From Faecalibacterium sp. UBA1819 (lineage in GTDB: Bacteria; Bacillota; Clostridia; Oscillospirales; Ruminococcaceae), in the NCBI GenBank assembly GCA_002315015.1, contig DCEX01000021.1:1-55398 (forward strand): a DNA stretch of 55,398 bases, read 5' to 3'. The position numbers and the translations under genes are program-made. The first letter of the stretch is position 1. Each line of letters starts with the position of its first letter. Below are positions 16,126 to 25,334 of the stretch, one piece after another. The notes under the pieces were generated by a model. The model saw only the letters and a program-made list of their open reading frames with translations. It searched no databases and was not told where the DNA came from.

Positions 16126-16908
16126 TTAACTGTTGTCATATTCCTTCATGGCCGCTTGCAGCTTTTTTAAGGCGCTTGCGCGAATTTGAGAAACACGCTG
16201 CTGGGTTAAGCCCAACACTTCGCCAATTTCTCTCAAATTTAGATTCTCGTAATAGCAAAGCGCTATCACTTGCTTATGTCGGGGCGGCAGCGCTTCAATG
16301 GCTTTTGCCAAAACCCCCTGCATTTCCTCATGGATGAGGCCCTCGTCCACCGGCGCTTGCGCCGCTTCTGCGGTTCGGCTGGAAAAGCTATCCCAGCTTT
16401 GCTCCAACATTTCCTCATAAGACACCGTATCGGCTGTGGAAATCTCAATGCGCAGCCGTTCGTACTCCTCGTAGGAAATTCCCATTTCTTCGGCAATTTC
16501 CTTTTCTGTCGGTGTACGCATCAGCTTGGCCTCCAGCGCAGTGCGCGTGGCGCTGATTTTTTTGGCCGCATTCCAAACACGGTTCGGCAGCCAATTTTCC
16601 TTTCTGGCATAATTGATCAGCCGTCCGCGCACGACCTTATACATATAAGTATCTAAGCGAACACCTCTGGAAATATTAAAGCGTTCAATGCATTCAATCA
16701 ACGCCAAAATGCCTTGGTTGAAAAAGTCCTCAGCAGGAATATTGGAATAAAGCAGCGAACGCATACTATAAATCGCCGCTTTCACATAAGGTGCATAGTG
16801 CAGAACCAGCTGATTTCTTAAATTCAGGTCACCGGTTCGCTTATACTCCTCCATGACCGCATCCGGGTCCGGCAATGTGTTTTCCCGATGCTCCAATGCT
16901 GCGTGCAC
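16126..16908 (-). CDS. fliA: Flagellar sigma factor (FliA/SigD)
   Basis: Sigma-28 family factor for late flagellar and chemotaxis genes, 260 aa. Region 2 (about 35-100, with Y-M-Y-K-V-V-R-G-R), region 3 (around 115-150) and a C-terminal region 4 helix-turn-helix (L-T-Q-Q-R-V-S-Q-I) are in order. It lies directly after flhA. The flhF and flhG genes that usually separate them are absent. Its FlgM anti-sigma is not in the window. Confidence 0.94.
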   Translation of the reverse strand: MHAALEHRENTLPDPDAVMEEYKRTGDLNLRNQLVLHYAPYVKAAIYSMRSLLYSNIPAEDFFNQGILALIECIERFNISRGVRLDTYMYKVVRGRLINYARKENWLPNRVWNAAKKISATRTALEAKLMRTPTEKEIAEEMGISYEEYERLRIEISTADTVSYEEMLEQSWDSFSSRTAEAAQAPVDEGLIHEEMQGVLAKAIEALPPRHKQVIALCYYENLNLREIGEVLGLTQQRVSQIRASALKKLQAAMKEYDNS

Positions 16909-16945
16909 CTTACGTCTCCTCCCTTCCTGTTGATGGCATGATGGA

Positions 16946-18994
16946 TTACAGTGCGATTATGCCAAGCGATTGAATCTGTACGCTGGGATCAACATCATTG
17001 AAAGAAAGCACAACGACATTCGGGCAAAATTGATCAAGCATCTTCTTATAGTATACCCTTACAATGGGAGATGTCAAGATGATAGGCACTTGAACCATCT
17101 GGCGCATTTCCTCCACTTTCTTGGTGGTAGCGGCCACAATCTTTTGAATTACCGCAGGATCCAGCGCTAAATAAGCGCCTCCTTCCATCTTTTTCACACT
17201 GTTAATAATTTTATTTTCAATTTCACTGTCAAGGCTGAGCACCTTCAGCTGACCGGCTTCAGAGAAGCGGTGCGTAATGGTGCGCTTGAGTGCCTGACGC
17301 ACATACTCGGTCAAAATGTCGGAATCTTTCACGTTCGGCGCATAATCGGCCAAGGTTTCCAAAATAGTTTCCATATCGGAGATGGGCACGTTCTCACGCA
17401 GCAAATTGCGCAGCACTTTTTGCAGCTCGTTCTGCGAAATGAGGCCGGGAACCGTTTCCTCGACAATGGCCGGATTGGTCTTTTTGAGGTTTTCCAGCAT
17501 CTTTTTGACTTCTTGACGTGTCAGCAGCTCATAAGCATGGGCGCGAATCAGCTCGGACAAGTGCGTCACAATAACGCTGGTTGCGTCGATGAGCGTATAA
17601 CCGGCCATTTCCGCTTTCACACGCTTATCATCGCTAATCCATTTTGCAGGCATTCCGAAAGCCGGCTCCACGGTATCAATACCGTCAATCTCATCGCCGG
17701 GCGCCAAGGCACCGGGCGCCAAAGCCAGATAATGGTCCACCAGAACCTCACCAATGGCAATGGTTTCGCCTTTCAGTTTCACTTCATATTGGTTGGGGTT
17801 AATCTGGCTGGAATCGCGCATACGCACAGGCGGAATGACAATACCCAGCTCATCGGCAAACTGCTTACGCAGCATAACGATACGATCCATGAAGCGTCCG
17901 CCGCTGCTTTGATCGACCAGCGGCAGCAAACTGTAACCCACTTCGATACAAATGGGATCCACGGAAAGCAGTGCATAAACGTTGTCGAGATTTTTGTAAT
18001 AATCTACCTCGCTTGTCACTTCTTCCATTACGGTGGGAGCTTCGGGAACTTCCTGTGCTTGTTTGGACTCCATGCGGTAAATGATAAAGCCGCCGCCAAT
18101 CAATGTTGCCGCAATGAGCAGCACCTGAACGGGAGGGAATCCAATCAGAATCAGGAACGGCATAACCGCACCGGCAATCATCAGCACCATCGGCTGTTTG
18201 GTGAACTGCTGAATTACGTCGGTGTTCAAGTCGGCCTCAGAGGTGGAGCGCGTCACCAGCATACCGGTTGCCACGGAAATCAAAAGCGCCGGAATCTGGC
18301 TCATCAAACCGTCACCGACGGTAGAAATAGAGTAAGTGCTTAATACGGTCTGAAAGTCGCCGCCGTTGATAAAGCCAATCGCCACACCGCCGATCAAGTT
18401 GATGACTGTGATCACAATGGAAATGATGGCGTCGCCCTTTACGAACTTGGAAGCACCATCCATAGCGCCGAAGAAATCGGCTTCTTTTTGGATTTTCAAA
18501 CGGCGCACACGCGCTTGCTCTTCGTCAATCATGCCGGAGCTCAAGTCGGCGTCAATGGCCATTTGCTTACCGGGCATAGCGTCCAAGGTGAAACGCGCCG
18601 AAACCTCGGCAACACGTTCGGCACCTTTGGTAATAACAATAAACTGCACTAAGACAATAATTAAGAAAATAACCAGACCGACCACAACGTCGCCGCGAAT
18701 AACAAACTGGCCGAACGTTTTAACAACTTCGCCGGCATAGCCGTTGTTGCTCAAAATGGAACGTGTGGAAGAAACATTCAGCGCAAGGCGGGCCAGCGTT
18801 GTAACAAGCAGCAAAGAGGGAAAAATGGACAAATCCAGCGTTTCTCTCACATACATTGTCATCAACAGAATAACCAGCGAAAGCGCGAGGTTCATGATAA
18901 ACATGAAATCCAAAATCGGTGTGCTCAGCGGCACAATCAAAAGTGCCACAATCACAATCACGAAAATAGAGATAATGTTGTTAAAAATTTTCAT
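16946..18994 (-). CDS. flhA: Flagellar export gate protein FlhA
   Basis: 682-aa core of the flagellar type III secretion gate. The N-terminal half has about eight helices with the A-R-L-A-L-N-V-S-S-T-R and F-x-L-D-A-M-P-G-K-Q-M-A-I-D-A-D family segments. The C-terminal cytosolic domain docks export substrates. Its start overlaps the flhB stop by 4 nt. Confidence 0.97.
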   Translation of the reverse strand: MKIFNNIISIFVIVIVALLIVPLSTPILDFMFIMNLALSLVILLMTMYVRETLDLSIFPSLLLVTTLARLALNVSSTRSILSNNGYAGEVVKTFGQFVIRGDVVVGLVIFLIIVLVQFIVITKGAERVAEVSARFTLDAMPGKQMAIDADLSSGMIDEEQARVRRLKIQKEADFFGAMDGASKFVKGDAIISIVITVINLIGGVAIGFINGGDFQTVLSTYSISTVGDGLMSQIPALLISVATGMLVTRSTSEADLNTDVIQQFTKQPMVLMIAGAVMPFLILIGFPPVQVLLIAATLIGGGFIIYRMESKQAQEVPEAPTVMEEVTSEVDYYKNLDNVYALLSVDPICIEVGYSLLPLVDQSSGGRFMDRIVMLRKQFADELGIVIPPVRMRDSSQINPNQYEVKLKGETIAIGEVLVDHYLALAPGALAPGDEIDGIDTVEPAFGMPAKWISDDKRVKAEMAGYTLIDATSVIVTHLSELIRAHAYELLTRQEVKKMLENLKKTNPAIVEETVPGLISQNELQKVLRNLLRENVPISDMETILETLADYAPNVKDSDILTEYVRQALKRTITHRFSEAGQLKVLSLDSEIENKIINSVKKMEGGAYLALDPAVIQKIVAATTKKVEEMRQMVQVPIILTSPIVRVYYKKMLDQFCPNVVVLSFNDVDPSVQIQSLGIIAL

Positions 18995-20061
18995 GAATTC
19001 TGATCCTTTTTCTTCAAGTTATAGATAAACGCCAGAACCTGAGCCACAGGCTCGTAAAACTGGCCGGGAATTTCTTGGCCTACTTCAATTGCAGCATACA
19101 TGGCTCGTGCAAGGGGCTTGTTTTCCATCACATACACGTCATTTTTTTCTGCAATATCCACAATTCTAAGCGCCAGCTTGTCCTGTCCTTTTGCGACCAC
19201 CACCGGCGCACGGTCAATCTTTTTATCATAACGCAGAGCAACCGCAAAGTGCGTCGGGTTACGAATCACCACGTCGGCACTGGGCACGGCTTGCAGCATA
19301 CGGCTGCGTGAGCGCTGCTGCTGGATGGAGCGCTGTTTCCCCTTAATTTGCGGGTCGCCCTCCATCTGCTTAAATTCATCTTTAATTTCCTGCTTGGACA
19401 TGCGCAGGTTTTTTTCATAATCCCACCACTGGTAAAGATAGTCTGCGGCAGCAATGGCCACAAACAAAATGGCAACCATCGTGACAATTTCTGAAATCAT
19501 CTGCCCCGAAGTAGTTAAAATCGTCTGCGGCGTCATATCCATCAGCCGCGGAAGCATTGCCATTTGATCTTTTAAAATGTTGTAAATCACCGCACCCAGA
19601 ATGATAATCTTCAAACTGGACTTTAGCAGCTCCACCACTGCACGAAGCGAAAACATTTTCTTAATTCCGTTCAGCGGATTCATGCGGCTTGCTTTAAACT
19701 TTGCACTGTCCATTGCAACCAGCATTTTGGTTTGCATCATCGTAGCCACAATGGCTGATATGACAGTGGCACCCAAAACCGGCAGCACAATTAGTCCAAA
19801 GGTGATAAACAAATCCACCATAAACTGATGAAGGATTTTCGTATCAATTTCTGTGGTTGTTGCACACAGGCCGATAAACCGGGAAAGCATTTCCTGCAGG
19901 CTGGTCATCGTTGAGCCAGCCAAATTTTTCAGGGTGTAAAAGGCCGCCACCAGCGTTACCACGGTGACCACCTCGCGGCTCATACAAACGTTACCTTTTT
20001 TTCGTTCGTCTTTCCTTCGTTTTGGGGTCGCTTTTTCTGTTTTCTCGCCTGCCACTTGCAT
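18991..20061 (-). CDS. flhB: Flagellar export switch protein FlhB
   Basis: 356-aa export-apparatus protein that switches specificity from hook to filament. Four helices are followed by the autocleavage site N-P-T-H at 268-271 (cleaved after Asn). The N-terminal G-E-K-T-E-K-A-T-P-K-R-R segment is the family signature. The ATG used lies almost on top of a GGGGGG ribosome site, and a GTG two codons later has better spacing, so the start may shift by two residues. Confidence 0.96.
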   Translation of the reverse strand: MQVAGEKTEKATPKRRKDERKKGNVCMSREVVTVVTLVAAFYTLKNLAGSTMTSLQEMLSRFIGLCATTTEIDTKILHQFMVDLFITFGLIVLPVLGATVISAIVATMMQTKMLVAMDSAKFKASRMNPLNGIKKMFSLRAVVELLKSSLKIIILGAVIYNILKDQMAMLPRLMDMTPQTILTTSGQMISEIVTMVAILFVAIAAADYLYQWWDYEKNLRMSKQEIKDEFKQMEGDPQIKGKQRSIQQQRSRSRMLQAVPSADVVIRNPTHFAVALRYDKKIDRAPVVVAKGQDKLALRIVDIAEKNDVYVMENKPLARAMYAAIEVGQEIPGQFYEPVAQVLAFIYNLKKKDQNS

Positions 20062-20155
20062 CCCCCCTTTGGCGTCTCAAACCGCTGCACAACGTGTATT
20101 TTCCTCAAAATGTGCAAAAGCGGCATTGGTGCAAACCGAAAAGCCTTTCAAGCGG

Positions 20156-20920
20156 CTACATCGCTTCTAAAAGCTTTTGCATCTGCTGGAACATCATCGT
20201 TTCGTAGTTCATAATAAAATTAGAAACCGGCGTAGCATAAAGAAACACCAAAAACAATCCCAGCATTACCTTTAATTGAAAATGCAGAACAAAAATATTC
20301 ATTTGCGGCACAAGCTTCATCAAGATACCCATGCCAACCTCTAGTGTAATTGTTGCAACCAAAAACGGCGCTAAAAGCTGCATACACAGCGAAAACACCT
20401 GGATAAACAGGGAAATCAGAAAGGCCGGCGCGTTGTCGAAAATCGTCGCTGCACCAATTCCGACAAATTGGTAAGAGGAGCTTGCAATCTGCAAAAAAAT
20501 TAAATGTCCGTTTGTTGCAAAGAAATAACCTACAAACAAAAATTGCAGAATGCGCGCTGTCATAGATGTTTGGATGTTGGTGTCCGGGTTAAAGGCTTTT
20601 GCCATCGCCAAACCAAACCCTTGGTCCGCCACATCGCCCACCGTGAACAGCAAATAGTAAAAGCACTGGATCACAAACCCGATTGCAAGGCCGAGCGTCA
20701 TCTCGCAGAACGCCGCCCAGAGAAAGCCTGCATCCGTTGCCGGAAGCGTATACCCCTCGGACGCTCCCGGCGCTGTAAAAAAGGTAAGCGCAAGCATTAG
20801 TGCAATGCGCAGCTGAGCCGGGATGCTTTTTTGCGTTAAAATGGGGTTAAACGCCAGCAGACCTGCCATGCGAAAAAACACCAGCACATAAATCAGCAAG
20901 GTTTCGCTTGAAAGAGTCAT
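20156..20920 (-). CDS. fliR: Flagellar export protein FliR
   Basis: 254-aa membrane protein of the FliPQR export pore with about six helices. The R-M-A-G-L-L-A-F-N-P start and the P-V-S-N-F-I end are typical. It starts 4 nt after fliQ. About 94 nt separate it from flhB. Confidence 0.94.
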   Translation of the reverse strand: MTLSSETLLIYVLVFFRMAGLLAFNPILTQKSIPAQLRIALMLALTFFTAPGASEGYTLPATDAGFLWAAFCEMTLGLAIGFVIQCFYYLLFTVGDVADQGFGLAMAKAFNPDTNIQTSMTARILQFLFVGYFFATNGHLIFLQIASSSYQFVGIGAATIFDNAPAFLISLFIQVFSLCMQLLAPFLVATITLEVGMGILMKLVPQMNIFVLHFQLKVMLGLFLVFLYATPVSNFIMNYETMMFQQMQKLLEAM

Positions 20921-20924
20921 GCGT

Positions 20925-21188
20925 TTACAACTCCACCATCATACTCATAATCATGTTAAAAAAGTCCGTCAGGTTTACCATCATCCAGGAACCAAGCACC
21001 AACAGCAAAAGCAAAATGCCGAACAGCTTGGGCACAAAGGTCAGCGTTTGCTCATGGATTTGTGTTGCCGCTTGGAACACGGCAATAATCAAGCCCAAAA
21101 ACACGCTTACAATCAAAAAAGGCGCTGAAAGCACTAAAATTTTCCAAACCGCTTCCTTGATGACTGTAATAATCATTTCTGCTTCCAT
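20925..21188 (-). CDS. fliQ: Flagellar export protein FliQ
   Basis: 87-aa hairpin membrane protein, two helices, component of the export pore. The A-P-F-L-I-V-S-V-F-L-G-L-I-I-A-V-F-Q-A-A-T-Q segment is diagnostic. An AAAGGAG site precedes it. It follows fliP after an unusually long 222-nt gap. Confidence 0.95.
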   Translation of the reverse strand: MEAEMIITVIKEAVWKILVLSAPFLIVSVFLGLIIAVFQAATQIHEQTLTFVPKLFGILLLLLVLGSWMMVNLTDFFNMIMSMMVEL

Positions 21189-21410
21189 GCGCTAAACTCC
21201 TTTTTCTTATTGCCGAACATCGCCTGCCAAAAGGCTTGATTTGATATAAAAACAAACGGTGCACAACGTTAAAACGCCACATGCCTCGGATGCGTTCCGC
21301 GTTTTTGGTATGTACACCGTTCGCCCATTGCTGTGTAACCTTACAAAAAGCCTTGATGCAGCCGAGTGCCTACCAAAGCGGTGCGCTTTGCCTTGAAACA
21401 GCGGCGCTTG
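21189..21410 (-). other. 222-nt gap between fliP and fliQ
   Basis: No gene with a ribosome site is visible here. The minus strand contains an inverted repeat, AACGGTGTAC and GTGCACCGTT, about 50-60 nt apart, that could pair in the mRNA. Neighbouring genes in this operon are mostly separated by less than 40 nt. Confidence 0.5.
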
Positions 21411-22196
21411 CTACTGAAAGCTTGCCACCAGTGTTTCCATCAGCACCGACCATCCATTGACAACCACAAAAAGCATTAGCTTAAACGGCAAGGAAATCAT
21501 GGACGGCGGCAGCATCACCATGCCCATTGACATCAGCGTACTTGCCACAATCATATCAATGATCAAAAACGGCAAATACAGCAAAAAGCCCATCAAAAAG
21601 GCACGGCTTAACTCACTTGTTAAAAATGCCGGGACAACAACCTCCAGGCCATAATCCATGGGGTCATCCACGTCCTCATATTCGCCGTTTTGCATTGCAA
21701 GCCCGGCAAACATATTCAAATCATCGCTTTTTGTTTGAGAAAGCATAAATTCCTTAATGGGAACTTCCATGTTCTGCAAGGCTTCTTCCTGAGTAATCTC
21801 TCCGTTTAAATACGGCTGAAAGCCTTCCTCATTCACTTGCGTGAGCACGGGATTCATGACAAAAAGCGATAAAAACAGCGCCAAGCCCACAATGACCTGG
21901 TTCGGCGGTGTTTGCTGCAAACCAATGGCGTTTCGCAAAAAAGAAAGCACGATGACGATTCGCGTAAAGCTTGTCATCATAATCAGCAGCGACGGAGCCA
22001 GCGCCAAGGCCACAAAGACAAACAAAAGCTGCAATGTGCCCATGGTACCGGTAGCCTCAGTGGTTGCCGTGACATTTACGCTTTGCGCCTGTGCGCAAGG
22101 AGCAAGCACCCCAAAAAGCACCAGTAACCCCAAAATTGTCAAGCACTTTAGAAAGCGTTTTGTTTTGCGGCGCGGTGCAGGTGTTTTTTCAGTCAT
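21411..22196 (-). CDS. fliP: Flagellar export protein FliP
   Basis: 261-aa export-pore protein. A basic N-terminus and a long hydrophobic segment ending in a probable signal-cleavage site (A-Q-A) precede the conserved core (M-M-T-S-F-T-R-I-V-I-V-L-S-F-L-R and the Q-x-P-P-N-Q segment). ATG at 22196, behind AAAGGAAG, overlaps the fliO stop by 8 nt. The longer upstream reading lies inside fliO. Confidence 0.95.
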   Translation of the reverse strand: MTEKTPAPRRKTKRFLKCLTILGLLVLFGVLAPCAQAQSVNVTATTEATGTMGTLQLLFVFVALALAPSLLIMMTSFTRIVIVLSFLRNAIGLQQTPPNQVIVGLALFLSLFVMNPVLTQVNEEGFQPYLNGEITQEEALQNMEVPIKEFMLSQTKSDDLNMFAGLAMQNGEYEDVDDPMDYGLEVVVPAFLTSELSRAFLMGFLLYLPFLIIDMIVASTLMSMGMVMLPPSMISLPFKLMLFVVVNGWSVLMETLVASFQ

Positions 22197-22539
22197 TCGT
22201 GCTGCTTCCTTTCTTTTGAAACTTCTTAAGCATATCACTAAAGCTGATCATCGGCGGCTGTTGCTCGGCTGTATTCTCAAACTCCTCAGCCGAAAAGCTC
22301 TCCAGCATTGTCACCTGCTTAGAACTGACGCCCAGCAAGCAAACCTTCTGATTTACCCTCACCAAAAGCAGCGCACTGTCTCTGCCGATCATGACACGCT
22401 CCAGAATATGGATGTTTTTCGTGCGCCCGACGGTACCTTGGTACCGCCGGGCGAGAAAACGCGAAGCCCAGTAGGCCCCCGCGAACACCAGCCCCATCAG
22501 CACAATCATGCCAAATGTGGCTAAAATTTCAACAGGCAT
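22189..22539 (-). CDS. fliO: Flagellar protein FliO
   Basis: 116-aa single-pass membrane protein that helps assemble FliP. One helix at about 5-27 is followed by a cytosolic V-G-R-T-K-N-I-H-I-L-E-R domain, as in FliO/FliZ. It begins 5 nt after cheY and overlaps fliP by 8 nt. Confidence 0.9.
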   Translation of the reverse strand: MPVEILATFGMIVLMGLVFAGAYWASRFLARRYQGTVGRTKNIHILERVMIGRDSALLLVRVNQKVCLLGVSSKQVTMLESFSAEEFENTAEQQPPMISFSDMLKKFQKKGSSTND

Positions 22540-22544
22540 TATAA

Positions 22545-22907
22545 TTACAGCGGAAGCAGCTTGGAAACCGTTTCCAAAATACGCTCTTGCTTAAAGGGCT
22601 TTACAATGAAGTCCTTTGCGCCCAGCTTAATCGCTTCCATTACCATTGCTTCCTGACCCATTGCAGAGCACATAACCACCTTTGCATTGGGATCAGCCTC
22701 TTTAATGGCACGCAGAGCACCGATGCCGTCCAAATTGGGCATCGTGATATCCATGATGACCAAATCCGGTGCTTCCGACTTGTACAAAGACACTGCTTTT
22801 TCGCCGTCCTCACCCTCAATAATGGTTTCGTAGCCGGCTTTTGTTAAGTAGTTTTTAATCATCATTCGCATGAAACCTGCATCGTCCACAACCAAAATCT
22901 TGTACAT
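22545..22907 (-). CDS. cheY: Chemotaxis response regulator CheY
   Basis: 120-aa receiver domain without output domain. Asp8/Asp9 bind magnesium, Asp53 is the phosphorylation site, and Ser81 and Lys103 complete the switch. When phosphorylated by CheA (not in the window) it binds FliM and FliY. It is placed between fliY and fliO, as in Bacillus. Confidence 0.95.
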   Translation of the reverse strand: MYKILVVDDAGFMRMMIKNYLTKAGYETIIEGEDGEKAVSLYKSEAPDLVIMDITMPNLDGIGALRAIKEADPNAKVVMCSAMGQEAMVMEAIKLGAKDFIVKPFKQERILETVSKLLPL

Positions 22908-22927
22908 AATAAATCGCCCTTTCCTTA

Positions 22928-24283
22928 TTAATCGTTCTTTTTACCGGTCAAGCTTTCCAGCAGCTCTTCTGTACCGACAATTTCTGTTACGCGGATACCA
23001 AAATTATCATCAATGACAACCACATCGCCATATGCGAGCAGCTGGCCATTTACAATGATTTCTGCAGGCGCGCCTGTTTGTTTATCAAGCTCGACCACAG
23101 CCCCTTGTCCCCAATTGATAATATCTTTGATCTTTCTTCTTGTTTTACCAATGACAACAGAAACTTCCAACGGAATGTTCATCAGCAGTCCCAAGTTGGA
23201 ATCTGCTAAGCCGCCTGCCACACCGTTGGAGCTTGTGAAGGCAGGGAATTCTGCTTTCTGAACGTTGACAGGAGCGGATGCGCTTTGCTGTGCTTGTGCA
23301 GGATACATAGGATAACCCCCATACATTGCAGGGTATTGACCGGGCCACGGCATCTGCTGGGGCATTGCCATTTGGCCGGGCATTTGCTGCGGCATACCCA
23401 TCTGACCGGGCATTTGCTGCTGCGGCATACCCATTTGACCAGGCATTTGCTGCGGCATGCCCATTTGACCGGGCATCTGCTGCGGCATTGCGGCCTGCTG
23501 TGCGGACATTTGCATTTGTTCCGGCGTTTGCTGCGGCATTTGCGGCTGAACCGGCGCTTGAGGCGCGGGCTGCTGAGCCGGCATCTGCTGCGGCATTGCG
23601 GCCTCGGGCTGCGGTGCCGGCTGCGAAGGTGCTGCCGCCGGAGCCTGCTGTCCCTCGGCGTCGTTCGGGCCAAGATCCTTCATCATTTGGTCGGTAATCT
23701 TCTTGGCCATTCCCACCGGCATAAAGCTGGTAAAGGTGGTATTCAGCACTTTGCTGATATCCAGCTCAAAGGAGATTGCAACAACCTCATCATCCAAATC
23801 GACATCGTCAAACGAAGAGTAAGCATCCGAAACGCTTTCTGCCAGCATGCTTTCCGGCGTGGAAATATTGATGGACATGCCCAGCACTTCCGACAACGCC
23901 GTAGCGGAGGCGCCCATCATTTGGTTCATAACCTCGCAGGCAGCGCTCATGCTCATTTCGTCAAACTCAAAATTTTCATCCAGCTCATCTTCATCATTGC
24001 CCATCAGCAAGTTCAAGATCAGCTGCATATCTTTGCAGCGCAGAATGATAACGTTTACGCCATCAATTCCTTCCACATACTTAATTTTTACGATAATAGC
24101 CGGTTCCAAAGCGGAACAGTCAATCGTCTTCAGCGTTTCCTGACGGATATTCGGCGTTGTAATATTTACCTGTCGATCCAACATGGACGAAATGGCCGTT
24201 GCGGCTGCTCCCATGCTGATGTTCATTACTTCGCCGATCGTATCTAACTCTAAATTGCTCAAATGCAGCACTTCATTACTCAC
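22928..24283 (-). CDS. fliY: Flagellar switch phosphatase FliY
   Basis: 451-aa switch protein combining a CheC-like CheY-P phosphatase domain (about 1-205, E-V-M-N-I-S-M-G-A and E-V-M-N-Q-M-M-G-A helices with Asn) and a C-terminal FliN/SpoA domain (about 370-445). The two are joined by an unusually long Pro/Gln/Met-rich linker (about 215-345) with tandem decapeptide repeats. It replaces FliN in the C-ring. It lies between fliM and cheY. Confidence 0.94.
   Translation of the reverse strand: MSNEVLHLSNLELDTIGEVMNISMGAAATAISSMLDRQVNITTPNIRQETLKTIDCSALEPAIIVKIKYVEGIDGVNVIILRCKDMQLILNLLMGNDEDELDENFEFDEMSMSAACEVMNQMMGASATALSEVLGMSINISTPESMLAESVSDAYSSFDDVDLDDEVVAISFELDISKVLNTTFTSFMPVGMAKKITDQMMKDLGPNDAEGQQAPAAAPSQPAPQPEAAMPQQMPAQQPAPQAPVQPQMPQQTPEQMQMSAQQAAMPQQMPGQMGMPQQMPGQMGMPQQQMPGQMGMPQQMPGQMAMPQQMPWPGQYPAMYGGYPMYPAQAQQSASAPVNVQKAEFPAFTSSNGVAGGLADSNLGLLMNIPLEVSVVIGKTRRKIKDIINWGQGAVVELDKQTGAPAEIIVNGQLLAYGDVVVIDDNFGIRVTEIVGTEELLESLTGKKND
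23351..23490 (-). repeat. Tandem 30-bp repeats inside the fliY linker
   Basis: About 4.5 units of roughly 30 bp (23351-23380, 23381-23410, 23411-23443, 23444-23473, partial to 23490). They encode Q-M-P-G-Q-M-G-M-P-Q-like decapeptides. One unit has an extra codon. The high similarity points to recent expansion by slippage. Confidence 0.9.
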
Positions 24284-24293
24284 CAGCTATCCC

Positions 24294-25298
24294 TCACTTC
24301 TCTATTGTATTGATTACTTTCACCGCCGAACGCGGCCCGAGCTTACCAAACTTTGCTTCAAACCATGGGTCGCCCTCTACTACCAGTGTAATATTGTCGG
24401 TAATACGGGCATTCAAAGTCACAATGTCGTTCGGTTTCAAATTGACGATGGAACCAACGTCCATTTGACACTGTTCTAATACGGCTTCCACCGTAACATC
24501 GGTGTCTTTCAGACATTCCAACATCATATTTCGGCGGTTTTCCTCTTCTTCTTTGTCGTGCTGCTTAACTGTGCGCGAATACTTTACACTGAAGCTATTG
24601 ATAATTTTTTCCAGGTTCTCTGCGGGCATACAGATATTCGCCGGAGCAACCATATCTGCCGCTTTAATTTCAAAGGTTACAATGACCACAATGTCCTGCG
24701 GCGAAAACGCCTGAAGCAACCGCCCGTTTGTTTCAATGTTTTGCAAGGACATTTCCACAGGGAAGTTGTTGCACCACGCTTCCTTTAAGTAGCGGGTAAT
24801 GCTCTTAAAGGCATGTTCCAGCACCACCAGCTCAATTTCGCTGTAATCGCGATCCGGCTGGGAAGGTGCACCGCTTCCGCCCAACATTCTGTCAACCATA
24901 AAATAGCCAAACGAAGTTGCCATATCCATCATCAGCAGAGTCTCATCGTACTGCTGAGACTCCGGCTGGAAGGAAATCATTGCAACCAAGGCATTATCCG
25001 GCAAGCTGTTGCTATATTCATAGTACCGCTGCTCCTCAATTTGTGCAACCCCTATTTCACAAACATCGCGAAGCACACTTGTAATATACGAGGACGCCAC
25101 ACGCGCAAAGTTTTCATAAAGGCTGTTGAGAGATTTCAGCTGATCCTTCGTAAACTTCTTAGGCGAGCTGAAATCGTACTCTTTTTCTTTGGCTCGCGCG
25201 GCACTCTCAGCTTCTTCCTGCTCAATTTCTTCCATGCCGCCCGTGCGCATTTTGTTTAAAAGCTCATCAATTTGGCTTTGTGATAATGCTTCTGCCAT
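24294..25298 (-). CDS. fliM: Flagellar motor switch protein FliM
   Basis: 334-aa C-ring protein. The CheY-P-binding peptide L-S-Q-S-Q-I-D-E-L-L is at 5-14, followed by the middle CheC-like domain and a C-terminal SpoA domain. It directly follows motB, where fliL is expected but absent. Confidence 0.96.
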   Translation of the reverse strand: MAEALSQSQIDELLNKMRTGGMEEIEQEEAESAARAKEKEYDFSSPKKFTKDQLKSLNSLYENFARVASSYITSVLRDVCEIGVAQIEEQRYYEYSNSLPDNALVAMISFQPESQQYDETLLMMDMATSFGYFMVDRMLGGSGAPSQPDRDYSEIELVVLEHAFKSITRYLKEAWCNNFPVEMSLQNIETNGRLLQAFSPQDIVVIVTFEIKAADMVAPANICMPAENLEKIINSFSVKYSRTVKQHDKEEEENRRNMMLECLKDTDVTVEAVLEQCQMDVGSIVNLKPNDIVTLNARITDNITLVVEGDPWFEAKFGKLGPRSAVKVINTIEK

Positions 25299-25334
25299 TC
25301 GCGTCCTCCTCTTCTGCGGGAGTTAAAAATTGTT

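Noticed and set aside
17270..18343. 357-codon plus-strand open frame
   Set aside because: Antisense shadow of flhA with unnatural His/Gln/Asn composition.
23351..23490. CRISPR array
   Set aside because: The repeats are contiguous without unique spacers and lie in frame in the fliY coding sequence.
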